Source of the DNA: Mytilus californianus
Taxonomy: Eukaryota; Mollusca; Bivalvia; Mytilida; Mytilidae
DNA: 64,000 nucleotides
Assembly: GCF_021869535.1 (NCBI RefSeq)
Contig: NW_026262581.1
Location: 78,769,955-78,833,954 of the forward strand
Reading direction: 5' to 3'
Positions 45,601 through 57,800 of this stretch are shown here, in pieces (positions within the stretch are counted from its first letter, which is position 1; each line of letters starts with the position of its first letter). The position numbers and the translations under genes were made by a program. Under the pieces are notes generated by a model, which saw only the letters and a program-made list of their open reading frames with translations, was not told the origin of the DNA and searched no databases.

Positions 45601-48600
45601 AGTTTTCTTGACAAGTAAGGTTAATCAAATTCACATCATATTGTAATTAAAATATCTGATATTAACATATCATTAATAAATTGCATGACATTAACTGGAT
45701 AGGAATGTTAACTTCAGTGCACTATTTTGCTATAAATATCAATGGAAGTGATAAACCCCAGAAGATAAAGATATCAAGCCAGTAGCGTAAGGTGGCCTTA
45801 GCATACTTTCACCTTTTACTGAGGATTTGTTAATTTATTTTATTAGGGAGTTGTTAATTTGATTGAGGAATTGTTTACTGGCTCCAAAATAGTATCACTT
45901 AGTAAATAATTTATGATTTCAGGGGGGTGCACTCTTGAGGTCCCTTTTTTTACTTTTTGAAAATAATTACTGTGACTGTTGATTTATGATTGAAGATTAC
46001 CTGTTTATATCCAAAAATATTTCAATTATTTTTTTATATACAAATCATCAATTTATGATTTCATAGATTTAATAGCATGGTCTTATTTTTTTTCATTAAA
46101 AAAATCCTAAAAACCTAAAACAAACAAAAATCAACCGGGCCTTGCTATGTTTTCTTAGCATCAGAGCTGAAGTATAAATTTACCAGTACAGACAAAAGGT
46201 TGAGTTTCTGGGTATAAATTCATCTATTCAACAAAATATCTGATAAGAAGGGCATTCAGCTACATCCAAGTCTATAGGGTAACCTAACAGATGAAAGAAA
46301 TGAAATCTTACCCCTGGCATGCCTGGCATACCTCCTTTCATCATACCATACATTCCATCACCTGAATTTGTAGAGTCTGAAATAAAAGAAAAATAATTCT
46401 CTTATTTTACGTCTTATTACTTTCTTTAAGATAAGGGTAAGCATAATAGGATTTTGTATAATTGGTATTGATTTCTACATCTTTAGCAATTAAAATCTAA
46501 AATTTGGTCTGCTTAAAATATATAATGAAGACATATATAACATTACTCAATTCATTCTAGTATATCTGAAGCTGATTCAGTTTTATCATGTAACAGGGAA
46601 ATACTGAGTTAATTGTACAGATTTGTACTGACATAAAAAAAAAAAATTTCACAATTTACTTTTCAAAATTTAACATAAAATAGTCTAAACTTTCTTCATC
46701 TTTGATTCAAACAATTTTCTGAAGTTCCAAAAAAACCAACAAAAGTTAATAAAAGAAAAATATGAAACGAAAGAGAACTAATTCTAATCTATTTAAGTGT
46801 AATTTAGTACTTCCATTAACTGTATTTTTAACAAAGAATTTTAAAAAGAGGACTACTGACAGAAAGTTATCCCAGTGATCATAACAGCATGTTCAAATTC
46901 AAATAACTTGAGTTATCTCTCTTACAATAATAAATACATTTTCATTTAAAACAATTCAAACTCCAACACACAACATTAATTATTCAGTATAACAATTTTT
47001 ATTTATTGAATACAACAACACCAAACATCAATACAGGTCTTGTTTATCTTTTAAAAATCATGTAATAAAGAATCACATGAGGTCATATTTCTGTGATTAT
47101 TAATAGAAAATCAAATAAATATATAAAGAAGATAGCAAAATTGTTTTATCATCTATTACATATGTGAAAAAAAGAGAGAAATAAACAAATAAAATTATGG
47201 ATTTATTAAATAAATATCATACTACTATTTGCCCTATTCACCACATTCCTAGATCACACAGACTACAGCTAACAGAAACATTTCCAATTCTCATCTCATA
47301 TGTCTCTTAATATTTTTTTTTTAAATATATAAATTAAATATAGGCATCAGTTTAAATGACCGTAGGAATAATTTGTGCAAAACATGGTTTTTGTGCCCTG
47401 AAGCCTCATAACTTGTTGAATGAAACACAAATTAGTTATATACAATATAAAATATTCAATTTTTACAAAGCATATTGGAAGAAGGAATTAAATACTATCC
47501 ATGTTTGCATAACAACCAAGCATTAATAGTGCATGCACAAGGTATAAGCATATATTATTAGTTTACTTGCTACATATTTTTTCCTTTCTTTTATGTTTCA
47601 TTTTACTTCCTTCTGACTTATTTACTTTTACAACAATAAAATACAAAGCACATTTAATTTGGTTTCTACTTTTTTATCCCTTTGAAGTTACATTATTTAC
47701 ACAATTCCCATTATAATGCTAATTTCAGTAGACATGCAAGTAGGGTATTGTGGTTTTTATTCATGCCATGCCAAGTAAAGTCTGACTCCAAACCCAAAAG
47801 ACAACATAGCACCAAAGTGTTGAGTGACAGCCTTACCTAAACAGAGCATCTTTTGGGGTTCAACATCATCTGAGCATAAGAAAAGAGGAATGAAAATTTA
47901 TATTTATAGTGACCAATCACAGCACAGCATTTTTGTAGAAAAAAGAAGCATTCTTTAATTTCTCCAATATTCATCCATTCAAGATTATTTTGAAATATAC
48001 TTTTTAACCAAGTTTCCAAATTGATAGTTGACAAAAAAAGATAAACTACATGTATATAAATCTCAATTTTCTTTGATACTAAATCATTTGTTTGTTTTGA
48101 GATTGAAATGATGAGAGCTACAAATTTGAAGTTCAGAAAATCTGTCAATCTAGAGCAAGAACAGCTTTGCTTCATAACCAGAAAACAATACACAATAACA
48201 TCAGAACAGAAGATAGTCTACAGTGAACATAGAATGAAAAAGAGAACAAGTGTTCCAAACCAGTGGAAGGTGCCCCAAAACATGTGTTAGTATTTCATAA
48301 TTATATAACACTGTTACCTTTATATTGTTGGAATATAAGAGCTACCAACATTTTTAATTTATTTTTAATCTGGCATGGCCATCTTCTTTTATTGTTGTCA
48401 TCACAAAATTTTAATATTGATCATTTTAAAATGGCGGCTCTTCTACATTTAAATTTTTTAACAGCATTTACTAGTACTTCTACTACAGGAGTGCTTAAAA
48501 CCTTGACTACCCATGATGGTCTCGTACAGTCAGATTTTGTAGCATGTTCTTGCTTTTATATTCCATTACATTATTATTAACTGATTGAATGAAAGAAGTT

Positions 48601-51600
48601 TAATGCTGCACTCAGGTTCACATGTATTATGAATTCATAACCAATGTCTTTAAGCTTAAAAGGTGACCACAAATTAAAGCAATCCACTAATTCTAGTTTA
48701 AGTATATTACGTTAATTGAAATATCGGGGGATTGTTAACAGAGCTTTCTTAGTTCAATTTTGTATATATTAAAAAGCCAGTAGCTAACAGCTTACTTCTT
48801 GTCTTTCAAGCATATTACAAAAAAACATTATTCATGCTTGTCTGTTATTTAGGGTTTGAGACATTAACTTTGATTCTTTTACAAAAATTAAATGCTTTTC
48901 TTCATACTCTGAAGGTACTAATACTTTGATGAGAGAAAAATCGAAACTATAAAATGTCTAGTCTCTAATCATTTGTATTCTTCTTATACCATGACCTAAC
49001 TTATGAAGAATAAGGGAATAAATAAAGGAACATTGGGCAAAAGACAATATATTGTACTTGATTTGAATTTTTCAAAGATCAAGTATGTCCCGTTTTTTCC
49101 CCACCTATTCTTGTGTAAATTAGAAATTTAAATTCCATTTAATAACTGTGTTATATTTTATTGTAAGTGCGTAACAGAATTTTAAAATATCAGTCATTCT
49201 TCGGATAACTGAAGTAATCCTCAAACATCTAATGTTTTCCTGAGGTTAGACTGCATGCTTACGTTAATATAATTAGACATAACAAAAGTTTCATGCTATT
49301 TTAGCTTCATGAATACAAACAGAATGTTTTGCCAGCAGTGTTTCTGATCTTGTGATTTCGATGTTCAGTATTTCATCCAAGAAGACTTTATTTAAAGATT
49401 GTTTGTTCTATACAGATGTCACTGGCAAAACAAATGTGTATTAGTTTTTTTTTATAAGTACAAAGTATTGTGTCTGTTAATTCTTACTTCGTAAGAGCAA
49501 CCAGAGGCTGATCTTACTTGACATACTGTTATTCTGATGACGAGGTATACGATAAAGTGCAACCGTAGCCCCGAAACTGATAATGATGTTTACATATAAC
49601 AGATCTGGCCATATTTCTTTTATCGTAAGATGCATTCCTCATTAGGTGTGCTAAGCATGGCACTAATAGAATATGGTCCCATGCTACCAGATTTTCATCT
49701 TTCCATTTTGTAACTTTCAAGATTGTCAAGTTTTAATTGTCCCCTTTTCTCAACTTTATATTAGTGCAAATTTATCTGTAATAATTATTTTTATTAGTAT
49801 AACATGTGATTTGTGCGTTTTATGTTTTTAGAAGCTTATCAGAATTTTGTCAATAATAATCATTAAAACTAAAATAAAAAGAACAACAGATGTAAACTAA
49901 ACTATTCTACAGATAAAAACAGAAAAAAACTAAAAAGTGAAACAGTTACAACAAAAATAAGAACACTCAAAAACAAAAATACGGGGTCAATGGGCTTTTG
50001 TTAATTTCCCTAAGTATCCCCCAGGGTGGGGAGAAAAATCTGAGAGCATGGTAATACCCTGCATACTGTCGTTATAGTAATCACCTGGTCTGGAACCCAT
50101 ACGCTGGTGGCTGGCAGGTGAAAATGGTCCTTGAGACCCTAATAAAATATATGTACCATTTCATTTTTCAAGACAATGATTATTCAAACAACATTTAAAA
50201 TCAACATTTCATAATAAACTAAATTAAGCAGTGAAACTCTTGGATAATTTTTACATATAATATAAATAATTGCACAGGAGCGCCAATCTACATGTATATC
50301 ATTCTGCTGCTTGGTAATTTCTTGCTAAATTTTAAAGATGAAAGTCCTACATATCTAGATCCACATATCTGAAATTCTTAAAACCTTACGAGAAAAGGTC
50401 AATTCAAGTTATTAAGTAGACAATAATGGTTAAAAATTCAGGAACCACAAGTCTAGCAATCCTTAAGATTTGAACGGAGCTTGAAAAAAGTATGATTGTG
50501 ATGTTTTAACTTTAATTTTCAAGAAATATACAGCTTCACATATTAAATATGACTTTGCATCATATAACAAACTTGTACTTCTCTGTATAACCTACAGAGC
50601 TTAAAAAAACAAGAGTTATCTCCCTTTGATCATTAGAATAAAATGTCATTAGAAGCAGTATGCAGTTTGGTGCATTTATGATGATCTTACCCTGTGGACT
50701 TGGCATGATAGGTGTACCTGGTGCTCCTGGGCCCTGAAATACAAAATTATCCGTAAATACTGTGTCCACAAATTCAAATATGCCAAACTTTATTTCACTT
50801 TCATTTTTGCAATACAAGCATTATCATCTTAAACAAATTTTCTAATAACTGGCAAGCTAAAAAAATATGACATTTTTCAGTCATGAATAAATTTAAAACT
50901 TTAGCCACTAAATTTATTATTGGAATTGAGAAGGCTTAATCTTCATGGATGAAAAAGCATCCTTTTCAAAAAACTTATTTGTCTTATGAGGTATACAAAG
51001 TGAAAATCTCCATGAAACTGATATTCATGGGAAAAATCAAAAGGAATACTTACGTTATAACTACCCGGCGATGCTGATGAGTAATTTATCTAAAAACGAA
51101 AATAAATTTTAATGGAGTCATTGAAAATATATACATGTTTGTGCAGCATATATTGTATAACCAAATGGACAATATCTATTTCAAACTGTTGTCGACAATA
51201 GTCTTTTTTTCTGTGCTCAAGTGATGTTTCTAAAATGAATAAATTACTTGTAGTCGTGAAAGCAGTATAGATGTTTTATAATACCGGTACTTGTTTTGGG
51301 GTCTTTTTATTTCAATAGATATATCAAACAAACATTTCCTATCCCTAATTGCTTCATAAAAAAACATTATATTAGTTCACATTTTCCAAAAAAATAATAT
51401 AGATTAAAAATTATCAGTTCCAAGATTAAGTTTTTTCAAATTTACTCCCATAAAAAAATACATTTATTTTACAGCAGATTCCACAACTGAACTATTAACA
51501 TGATTTCACAGCATTTCCACCCTCAAGTGATATAGTTAAATATTTTATAAAACTGGTCCTATATAGTGTGTACTTGACTGTCCTAACCATTACACAATGT

Positions 51601-51990
51601 GATTGACTTACTGATGATGTTGTTGGTGGCCACCGATTTCCCGCTCCACCAGGCCTGAAAAAGACAAGGTGCCATAATAATGAAATATTGTCTTCAATAA
51701 ATGTCTTATCCTTTTGTTACTGTTGAAATGAGAGTTACCTCCCCTATTCTATAGTCTATTTGGTCATTAACAAGGGCAGATAATTGGTTTATCCTGTCAT
51801 TTGGATCATTTTCAGCCGACATCCTCATAAATATACGTTATTCAAGACAAATTTGTAAGCTTTGTTACATAGACAATTCTTACTATTACTGATGGTATAA
51901 AAGAATAAAATCAGTTATGTCAGCCAATGTAAAAAGTCCTCTTTATATTTCACCTCCTACTATACACATTATGATCTCTTGACTAGCTAA

Positions 51991-52026
<36 letters not shown>

Positions 52027-53101
52027 ATATTCATATTACATTAACATGTTCTCATCTTGAATATGCATATTAATTTGCCACTGGACATTAAGCAGCCATC
52101 CATCATCATCATCATCTTGACTAGCTCATCAATCTCATATAGGGTTATAGTTATAGTTATTTATAGAACCAGAGTCTCAAAGTTAAGCCGTTGGATCTTC
52201 ATGAATACTATACAAATAATCAGCATGTCATTTTGAACATTAATTAATAACTGGGTTCACTTATGTTTGTGTGTACAAAATGAACCAACTTTTGTGGATC
52301 GATGAAAATCTGATACTTGATGTTGTGGTTTCAACAAATTTTCCATAAAAGTCTAAAAATAAATGATTATATTTGTAGTCAACATTGACCGATGAAATCT
52401 GCAAAAATTAGTATTCCATGAATAATTGTGTGTCCAAAGTATCTGAATGGACTACTTAGGTACTTACATTGACATTGGTGGCATCCCACCTGGACCTGGA
52501 CCAGGTCCCATACTGTTTGGTGGTGGTCCTCTCATTCCATAATTAGGCATTGAATCATACTACAAAAAAAAAATCGAAATTGTCTTTTTTTTTTTTAAAC
52601 ATAAAACCATAACTGTAAATCTAATATTGTCACTGAATTATCATGTAATTGCCTGTTTCAAATCAAGATGAAGGTGCTATTTATAAATAAGCCATTGTGT
52701 TTTTCTGTTCCTGGATTCCACAACACTATCAGCATGCTCACTGAAAATGACTTATTAATTACAAGAGAAGATACTTCAAATTGTTCCAAGGGTATGGGTA
52801 TGCATTAAAAGTAGTATCTATAAAGCAGACATACATAATTGCTTACATTTACTTTATTTGAACTGTTGTCTTATTGGCAATCATATCACATCTCCTTTTT
52901 TCTATATACAGATTATCGAATGAACCATAAACATTAATATTCTTCTTTTCTCAGTTCTTTGTTCATTTTTATTTTTACACTTCCCTGTGTTTTAACTTTT
53001 TAGGCAAAATGATAATAATTTCGTAGAACTTACAGGATTCATTGGACCTGGCATCCGTGACCCTGGATGTCCCATCCGTGGACCCATCATTCCAGGATGA
53101 C
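42538..53101 (-). CDS. SSBP3: single-stranded DNA-binding protein (SSBP/Ssdp family), ten 3' exons, N-terminus outside window
   Basis: SSBP proteins bind LDB/CLIM through an N-terminal LUFS/LisH domain and stabilise LIM-homeodomain transcription complexes in the nucleus; the rest is a flexible Pro/Gly/Met-rich region. The minus-strand chain 53101-53034, 52559-52468, 51654-51612, 51089-51054, 50733-50691, 50138-50085, 46376-46312, 45140-45068, 44220-44102 and 42645-42538 keeps one frame through all GT-AG junctions. It reads HPGMMGPRMGHPG, NYGMRGPPPNSMGPGPGPGG, PGGAGNRWPPTTSS, INYSSASPGSYN, APGTPIMPSPQ, DSTNSGDGMYGMMKGG, GDIDGMKNSPVNGPGTPRDD, and matches human SSBP2/3 in order (from memory). 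Which vertebrate paralogue name fits best is undecided, since invertebrates usually have one. The C-terminus differs from the usual ending. LUFS exons were not found up to 64000. Confidence 0.9.
42646..44101 (-). other. SSBP last intron; holds a 13-bp-stem hairpin
   Basis: Donor gtaagtcagatc, acceptor ctttgcag. An inverted repeat ggtgtggatccaa / ttggatccacacc spans 43183-43269. No exon recognised. Confidence 0.5.
44102..44220 (-). CDS. SSBP3: SSBP exon (GDIDG...GTPRDD)
   Basis: Two bases plus 39 codons; acceptor cccttgtag|gt, donor aat|gtaagt. It contains GDIDGMKNSPVNGPGTPRDD, the best-conserved SSBP tail signature (human GDIDGLPKNSPNN...GTPRDD), then a Gly/Tyr/Asn stretch ending AYQDN. Confidence 0.92.
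44721..44986. repeat. 54-bp minisatellite, five units, in an SSBP intron
   Basis: Units caccaaagtgcctaggaaag... start at 44721, 44775, 44829, 44883 and 44937 with one or two changes. As 54 is a multiple of three, both strands stay open (PRKVNLTFLIM on plus, RTIIRKVKLTFLGTLVF on minus). No evidence that either is translated. Confidence 0.95.
45068..45140 (-). CDS. SSBP3: SSBP exon (HFPGMGPGG...)
   Basis: 24 codons plus one base; acceptor ttgttttcag|cat, donor aatg|gtaagt. HFPGMGPGGPDGSLVMGPEM parallels human NFPMGPGSDGPMGGMGGMEP. Confidence 0.9.
45141..46311 (-). other. SSBP intron between the DSTNSG and HFPGM exons
   Basis: AT-rich unique sequence with consensus splice ends; nothing else recognised. 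Confidence 0.5.
46312..46376 (-). CDS. SSBP3: SSBP exon (DSTNSGDGMYGMM...)
   Basis: Two bases plus 21 codons; acceptor tttatttcag|ac, donor ggg|gtaaga. STNSGDGMYGMMKGGMPG corresponds to human STNSSDNIYTMINPVPPG. Confidence 0.9.
46377..50084 (-). other. 3.7-kb SSBP intron
   Basis: No repeat or exon that I can support. Several short open frames (47837-48193, 49529-49729 on minus) lack recognised motifs or matched splice sites. 49150-49560 is slightly less AT-rich. Confidence 0.45.
50085..50138 (-). CDS. SSBP3: SSBP 54-nt cassette-type exon
   Basis: Phase 1 at both ends and 54 nt long, so it can be included or skipped without changing frame. Acceptor ttttattag|gg, donor cag|gtgatt. Encodes GSQGPFSPASHQRMGSRP between MPSPQ and DSTNSG. 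In the human proteins MPSP-A/G runs straight into DSTNS as I recall, so this piece looks added. Confidence 0.78.
50139..50690 (-). other. SSBP intron
   Basis: Consensus splice ends; AT-rich; nothing else recognised. Confidence 0.5.
50691..50733 (-). CDS. SSBP3: SSBP exon (GPGAPGTPIMPSPQ)
   Basis: 43-nt exon, acceptor atttcag|ggc, donor cagg|gtaaga. GTPIMPSP is an invariant SSBP block, which makes this the surest anchor of the gene. Confidence 0.93.
51054..51089 (-). CDS. SSBP3: SSBP 36-nt microexon (INYSSASPGSYN)
   Basis: Twelve codons, phase 0 at both ends; acceptor gtttttag|ata, donor aac|gtaagt. Matches human IPYSSSSPGTYV. Confidence 0.9.
51612..51654 (-). CDS. SSBP3: SSBP 43-nt exon (PGGAGNRWPPTTSS)
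   Basis: One base plus 14 codons; acceptor ctttttcag|g, donor tca|gtaagt. GAGNRWP parallels human GAGRPWP. Confidence 0.9.
51991..52022. repeat. (ta)n microsatellite in SSBP intron
   Basis: About 16 ta units; a (cat)n run follows at about 52100-52118. Confidence 0.95.
52468..52559 (-). CDS. SSBP3: SSBP exon (YDSMPNYGMRG...)
   Basis: 30 codons plus two bases; acceptor tttttgtag|tat, donor at|gtaagt. NYGMRGPPPNSMGPGPGPGG matches human NYGSGMRPPPNSLGPAMPG. Confidence 0.92.
53034..53101 (-). CDS. SSBP3: SSBP exon (HPGMMGPRMGHPG...), most upstream one found
   Basis: Two bases plus 22 codons; acceptor tttaatag|gt, donor cct|gtaagt. Corresponds to the human GHPNMGGSMQRM region. It begins in phase 1, so an upstream exon ending in G is required and is not seen in the remaining 10.9 kb. 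Confidence 0.88.
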
Positions 53102-54420
53102 CTATTAAAAAAAAAGCAAGAAATATTAAATGTGTATATACAACAAGCATTTTTTTGTTAATATTCATGGTCTTCATTGAATTGTTGAATTATCAGCCAT
53201 GTGCTGACTTTTCATATAGGATCAAATGCTTTTTTTTCTGGTGTGTAAATATTGGATCGTAAATTGGTCCAGTTAATACAACATCAATAAACTCTGAAGA
53301 AAATACTTAATCTTTATAGTTCTTTATCCTTTTTTTTTTTTTTTTCAAAAACCCATGTGTAAATATTGTTTGCATGTTTCGTATCTGTAATGTCTATTCA
53401 TGGAAGTAATATTTAAAAGGAATAACAACGACTAATTAGCATGTATTAACAACACGCAGAGCTCTGTACTAAACTCATATGATTTTATCCAATTATAGTC
53501 TCAGCGGCAAGACCCCTTTGGTTACTATCTGTGATACCGCGGTTGTAAAATGGCATCTGGAATTTCTTATCAGTCACGTGATTTTATCGAGTCCGGTAAT
53601 TATAAAGCACCTGTGTGAAATCCGAGGTTTATTAATAAGAAGGTGATGCTGTATCATATAAAACCTCTACCTTCAGAAAGAAGTCATATGGTGTAAAAAA
53701 CTTGAAAAACGGACGAGAATTGTTCAACCTACAACAGTTTAGCATGGAAAATTGTATTTAATTTAGCATATTTTTGCTTTTTACCGTTTGTTTTAAACTG
53801 TTCTAAAAGTGTTTTCCGGTTAAAAGCGGATCCCGAGTAAAACAGTTAAATACCGATGAATGGATCAGGTTTCACATGATGTTTAACAAAATAATGTAGA
53901 CAAATCTAGACATAGATTTTTTTACTGTTGAAATGTGCAAAGTTTATCGAGAAGTATTCTAAATTTATGTATATGTCATAAATGTCATTGATTACATTAA
54001 TGAAACTGGACAGCTAAAATAGGGATATGTTCGTAAACATATATTTTTAAAAAAATGTTTATTGTGGAATACTTGTATTAATATAACAAGCTACAGCAAA
54101 AATTAAAACAAACCGACAAAATGAGCTTGACGCTATCTGTCTTACGGCAAATTCATTTTTACACGAATTAGTTTATGTATCAAGAACTATAAATTAAAGG
54201 ATAGAACAGTTTAGAATTGTGAATATTTTAATTGACTAATACACGAAAGACTTAGATTATTCGTATTTATTAAAAGGGGGTCCAAACGTATTTTTTGTAC
54301 AATCATCTTCTTAACTTACGGAAATGGCTTTTCAACTGTCTGTAAATATTAAAATTGAAAATGACCCAGCCTTGTTCTCCAATTTCATATGTGATAGCTG
54401 TCGGTACTATTAAGATCGAA
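53102..54420 (-). other. start of a long SSBP intron, partly CpG-bearing
   Basis: No SSBP exon found. 53450-53660 holds several CpGs, a cacgtg E-box (53575) and 'gataccgcggttg', unlike the AT-rich surroundings; regulatory function is possible but unproven. Confidence 0.35.
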
Positions 54421-54849
54421 CTATATATATATAACCAGAAATAGGAAGATTGGACTAAAATAAAAATTGAACGAATGACTCTATTCGGCAGCGTACATCA
54501 ACGGAATGTTACGAATGGACTATTCGGGTTACTTCGCGCCTATATACGACAAAAACTTGTCTGTTCGTAGTTTTCCGTGAACACGAAAACGACCGAAAAG
54601 TGTCAGTGATTTGATCGATCACATGCGGAGAATCAACTTTCATGCCAGATATTAAACCAATTAACGAGTTATCGAAAGATGGACAGTAACGCAGATGAAA
54701 CCTTTCGAAGTGACAACGCTGTTATTCCTTTTAAATATTACTTCCATGGTCTATTCAAGTCACTTGATCTTCATATTGGTTACAAAAGTAGTTCAGTAAA
54801 TACAGTTTATAGAAAAATACCCTGTCATAAAAATCACTACTGTACCTGA
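54421..54849 (+). other. candidate promoter/first exon with a 56-codon open frame (antisense to SSBP)
   Basis: A TATA-like ctatatatatataac (54420-54434) is followed by about 230 bp richer in CpG. An ATG in good context (gaaagATGG) at 54679 opens a 56-codon frame, MDSNADETFRSDNAVIPFKY and on, with stop at 54847-54849. No family is recognised. It could equally be an alternative SSBP promoter or enhancer. Low confidence that it is translated. Confidence 0.25.
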
Positions 54850-57800
54850 AGCTCCTGTAACCTAACATATCAATCATTCCAAATTATGCAAGTTATATAA
54901 TTATTATCTGATAATTAATCATTCATTGCACATTTATATTGCCACTGAAATGTCCTACAGAAAAAAACTATCTTGCACAGAATCTCATGTGTGGTCTTCA
55001 ATGAAAGGGAAATAACTCTAATCCTTTAAAATAACTGTAATGGATTATATTTAGTATACATATATGCGAGTGAATTTCAATTTGTGATTATATATAATAA
55101 TCTGAAGTACTCTCATATGAAAATGTCCTTAATATGATATCAAACAAACCTTTTCATTGTAAGAATAAAGGAAATTTTATATCTTCAGTAAAAGCTCTTA
55201 AAACTGATGGATTTAAACCCCATTATCAAATCCAGTAGCTTAGAATAAATTGGTTTGAAATTTTACGATAACAAATAGATGGTTTTAAAAAGAGAGAAAA
55301 AAAAATCGGCATGTCAAAACGACATGATTTAATCTACAAGAAAATCCCAATAATTTCATTTTGCACTAGTCCTTATATGAAACAAGACGGAAACCAATTA
55401 CACTACTCCGTAGGGGATACCAGGATCTTTTAACATTATTACAAAACTATTCACAGTACTCAGTGGAAGTGACAAAACCTATTTTCACTGTCTACAGATC
55501 AACTATTTCAAGATAAACAGTGTTTGTTTGACAGATTTTTCATAGATTTGGAATTAAAGTTATAATAATGGGATTTAATACGACCAAGGTGTTTTTCCAT
55601 TCTTCTTTTTCATTTCCTGCAAGTAACAAGTTAATAACTGATAAAAGTATTTTTTTTGTTTTCGTAATAGTTATTTGATGAAAATGCAGCATGTTGTCTT
55701 GACTGAGTCTTATCTTACAGGTAGATTTGCGAGTGTAATTAAGTATTATTATAGAAATTTCATCAAGGAAAGCAATCCTGCAAGGCAAGAGTAATTTACA
55801 TTACAGCTTCATTAACGACAGAATGACAGCCTGAAATGCCATGTAATTATATGAACTGCCATGTCTGTGTGTTCTGCATGCAAGTCATATATACTTATAT
55901 CTATATCAATAGACAGAATTAAATGGAGATATCTTTATTTAGTTCAGAATCACAATTGCTAATACTAGATAGATCAGATTGCATAAAACAACAGGAGACA
56001 TAGAGCAAAGGAAAAAGATGGAGAAAAGATGGATTTATCAGCTGTTCATTGCTTAACATTCAGTGGCAAATATTTCACAGGCAGCATCAAAGAGATCATA
56101 AGGTACCATGGGCTATTCAACACCAGAGGACTACTGATTGATCAGACAAGAGACAGGTAAAATTCTTTTAATGAAATCCAATATTCATTTTTATGCCAAA
56201 AGGCAAAATTCATATATTTTAAGAAAATGAAAAAGACAGAAACATCAAAACTTCAGAAACTATAATGATTTTGATAAAGCAAAGCTATAACTTCAACTTT
56301 TTAGGTTTGTAATTTTTTATGAAAGTATATTAGTGAGCAATCTCACACATACCCCATGCTACAACATCAATAACAATGGGGAACCTCTCTTCAGCTTTTC
56401 CAAAACATTGGTTAGCAAATTTCTGTTTTTCTGTTCATTGATCTAATTCAATGTTTAAAACCTAAAAGCTGTACACAATGTGATGAGAGATTGATTGACA
56501 GGTGAGAAACATTTAAAACCAGCTCTCCATCTTTGTTGCACATGGTGTAAAAATCTTTTTTCACCATACACATTCCGGTTGCATCTTTGTACTAGAAATA
56601 GTTTTGATTACTAGAAGAATATATATCAAACTTCACACATTATTGCTGTACAATTCAACACAACAGTTGTTGGTTATCCAACACTAATCACTGTTGACAG
56701 GCTATAAGCCTTTGAAATCTAAAGCTGAAACTTGTTATAATCTATTCCAGTATCATTTATCAATTCTGAAAAAATACATTTTTCTTAACTTCAGATATTT
56801 ATTGCCATTGAGGGAGAAATAATGTATTCCAAGTTTTACAAAATTGTGAATCAGAAAATGTAAAGATAAAACGAATCATTAGGGTCAATACAAGCATTCT
56901 CCATTTAAATTGGAAATATGTGTTCAATTTATTACATTATCATATAACAAACAGTCAACAGCTTGTTACAAGGAGCCCTCATATCTAAACAAGGATTTCC
57001 AATTTACCAAAAGGAAAAGCACACCAGTAAGTATTCTTATTTCATATTTTTCAATTATAGTTTTCACATAAGGATCCTCTTGCACGGAAAATTAAATTAT
57101 AAAATTTCAAAAAGAGAACAAGTTGGTTGATTTATTATTGAAATCGGAGCCTTTCATATTCACCGTCTCCAAAAAAAATGTGTACATGATGAAGTATAAA
57201 ATGATATCATTTTCCCAAATTTAGCATTAATACGGAGAGAAATGAAATTCTATATAGTACTTGTTATCCTTCTTTCAATAAAATCAAAGAGAGATTTGTA
57301 ATTTATATTTTCAAGACTTTATAATGAAGCATACAGGATTTAATTTTCTTTTTTGAACAGGGTATTCTGACAAGACATCTAAAACGACGTGACAATTATA
57401 TGACATGAAATATCAAACAATGGTATTAAACCCGACTCTAAATGATAAATTTTTCAAAAGCTTTGATATTGGTGGACTTTTTCTGTAACCGAGAGACAAT
57501 CTGTTATCCAAATAATCAACACCAAACTCATTTTAGTATTAATTTTCAAATGGTAGTTAATAGTCCGTGTTCACCAGATACTGCACTGCTTTGAGATATG
57601 TCATGTCTCCATTTTCTTAATCTGTTCGTTTAATAAAAACACAAGAAATTCATTGTAACGCAGGATATTACCGAGGATCAGCAGGCTAAACAATCTCTAA
57701 ACTTAATGACATTGCCTTGGCACAGACAACAAATTTTCATAAGCAATTTTCTACTGTCAACATGCAATTACATTGAAATATCCTCCATCATGTGGGAATA

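Noticed and set aside
49529-49729. SSBP exon or separate gene
   Set aside because: No matching splice sites or recognised domain; SSBP exons on both sides already join in frame.
50560-50817. Independent minus-strand genes at 50560-50817 and 52992-53177
   Set aside because: Each is one SSBP exon read through into its introns; the splice sites and SSBP alignment explain them better.
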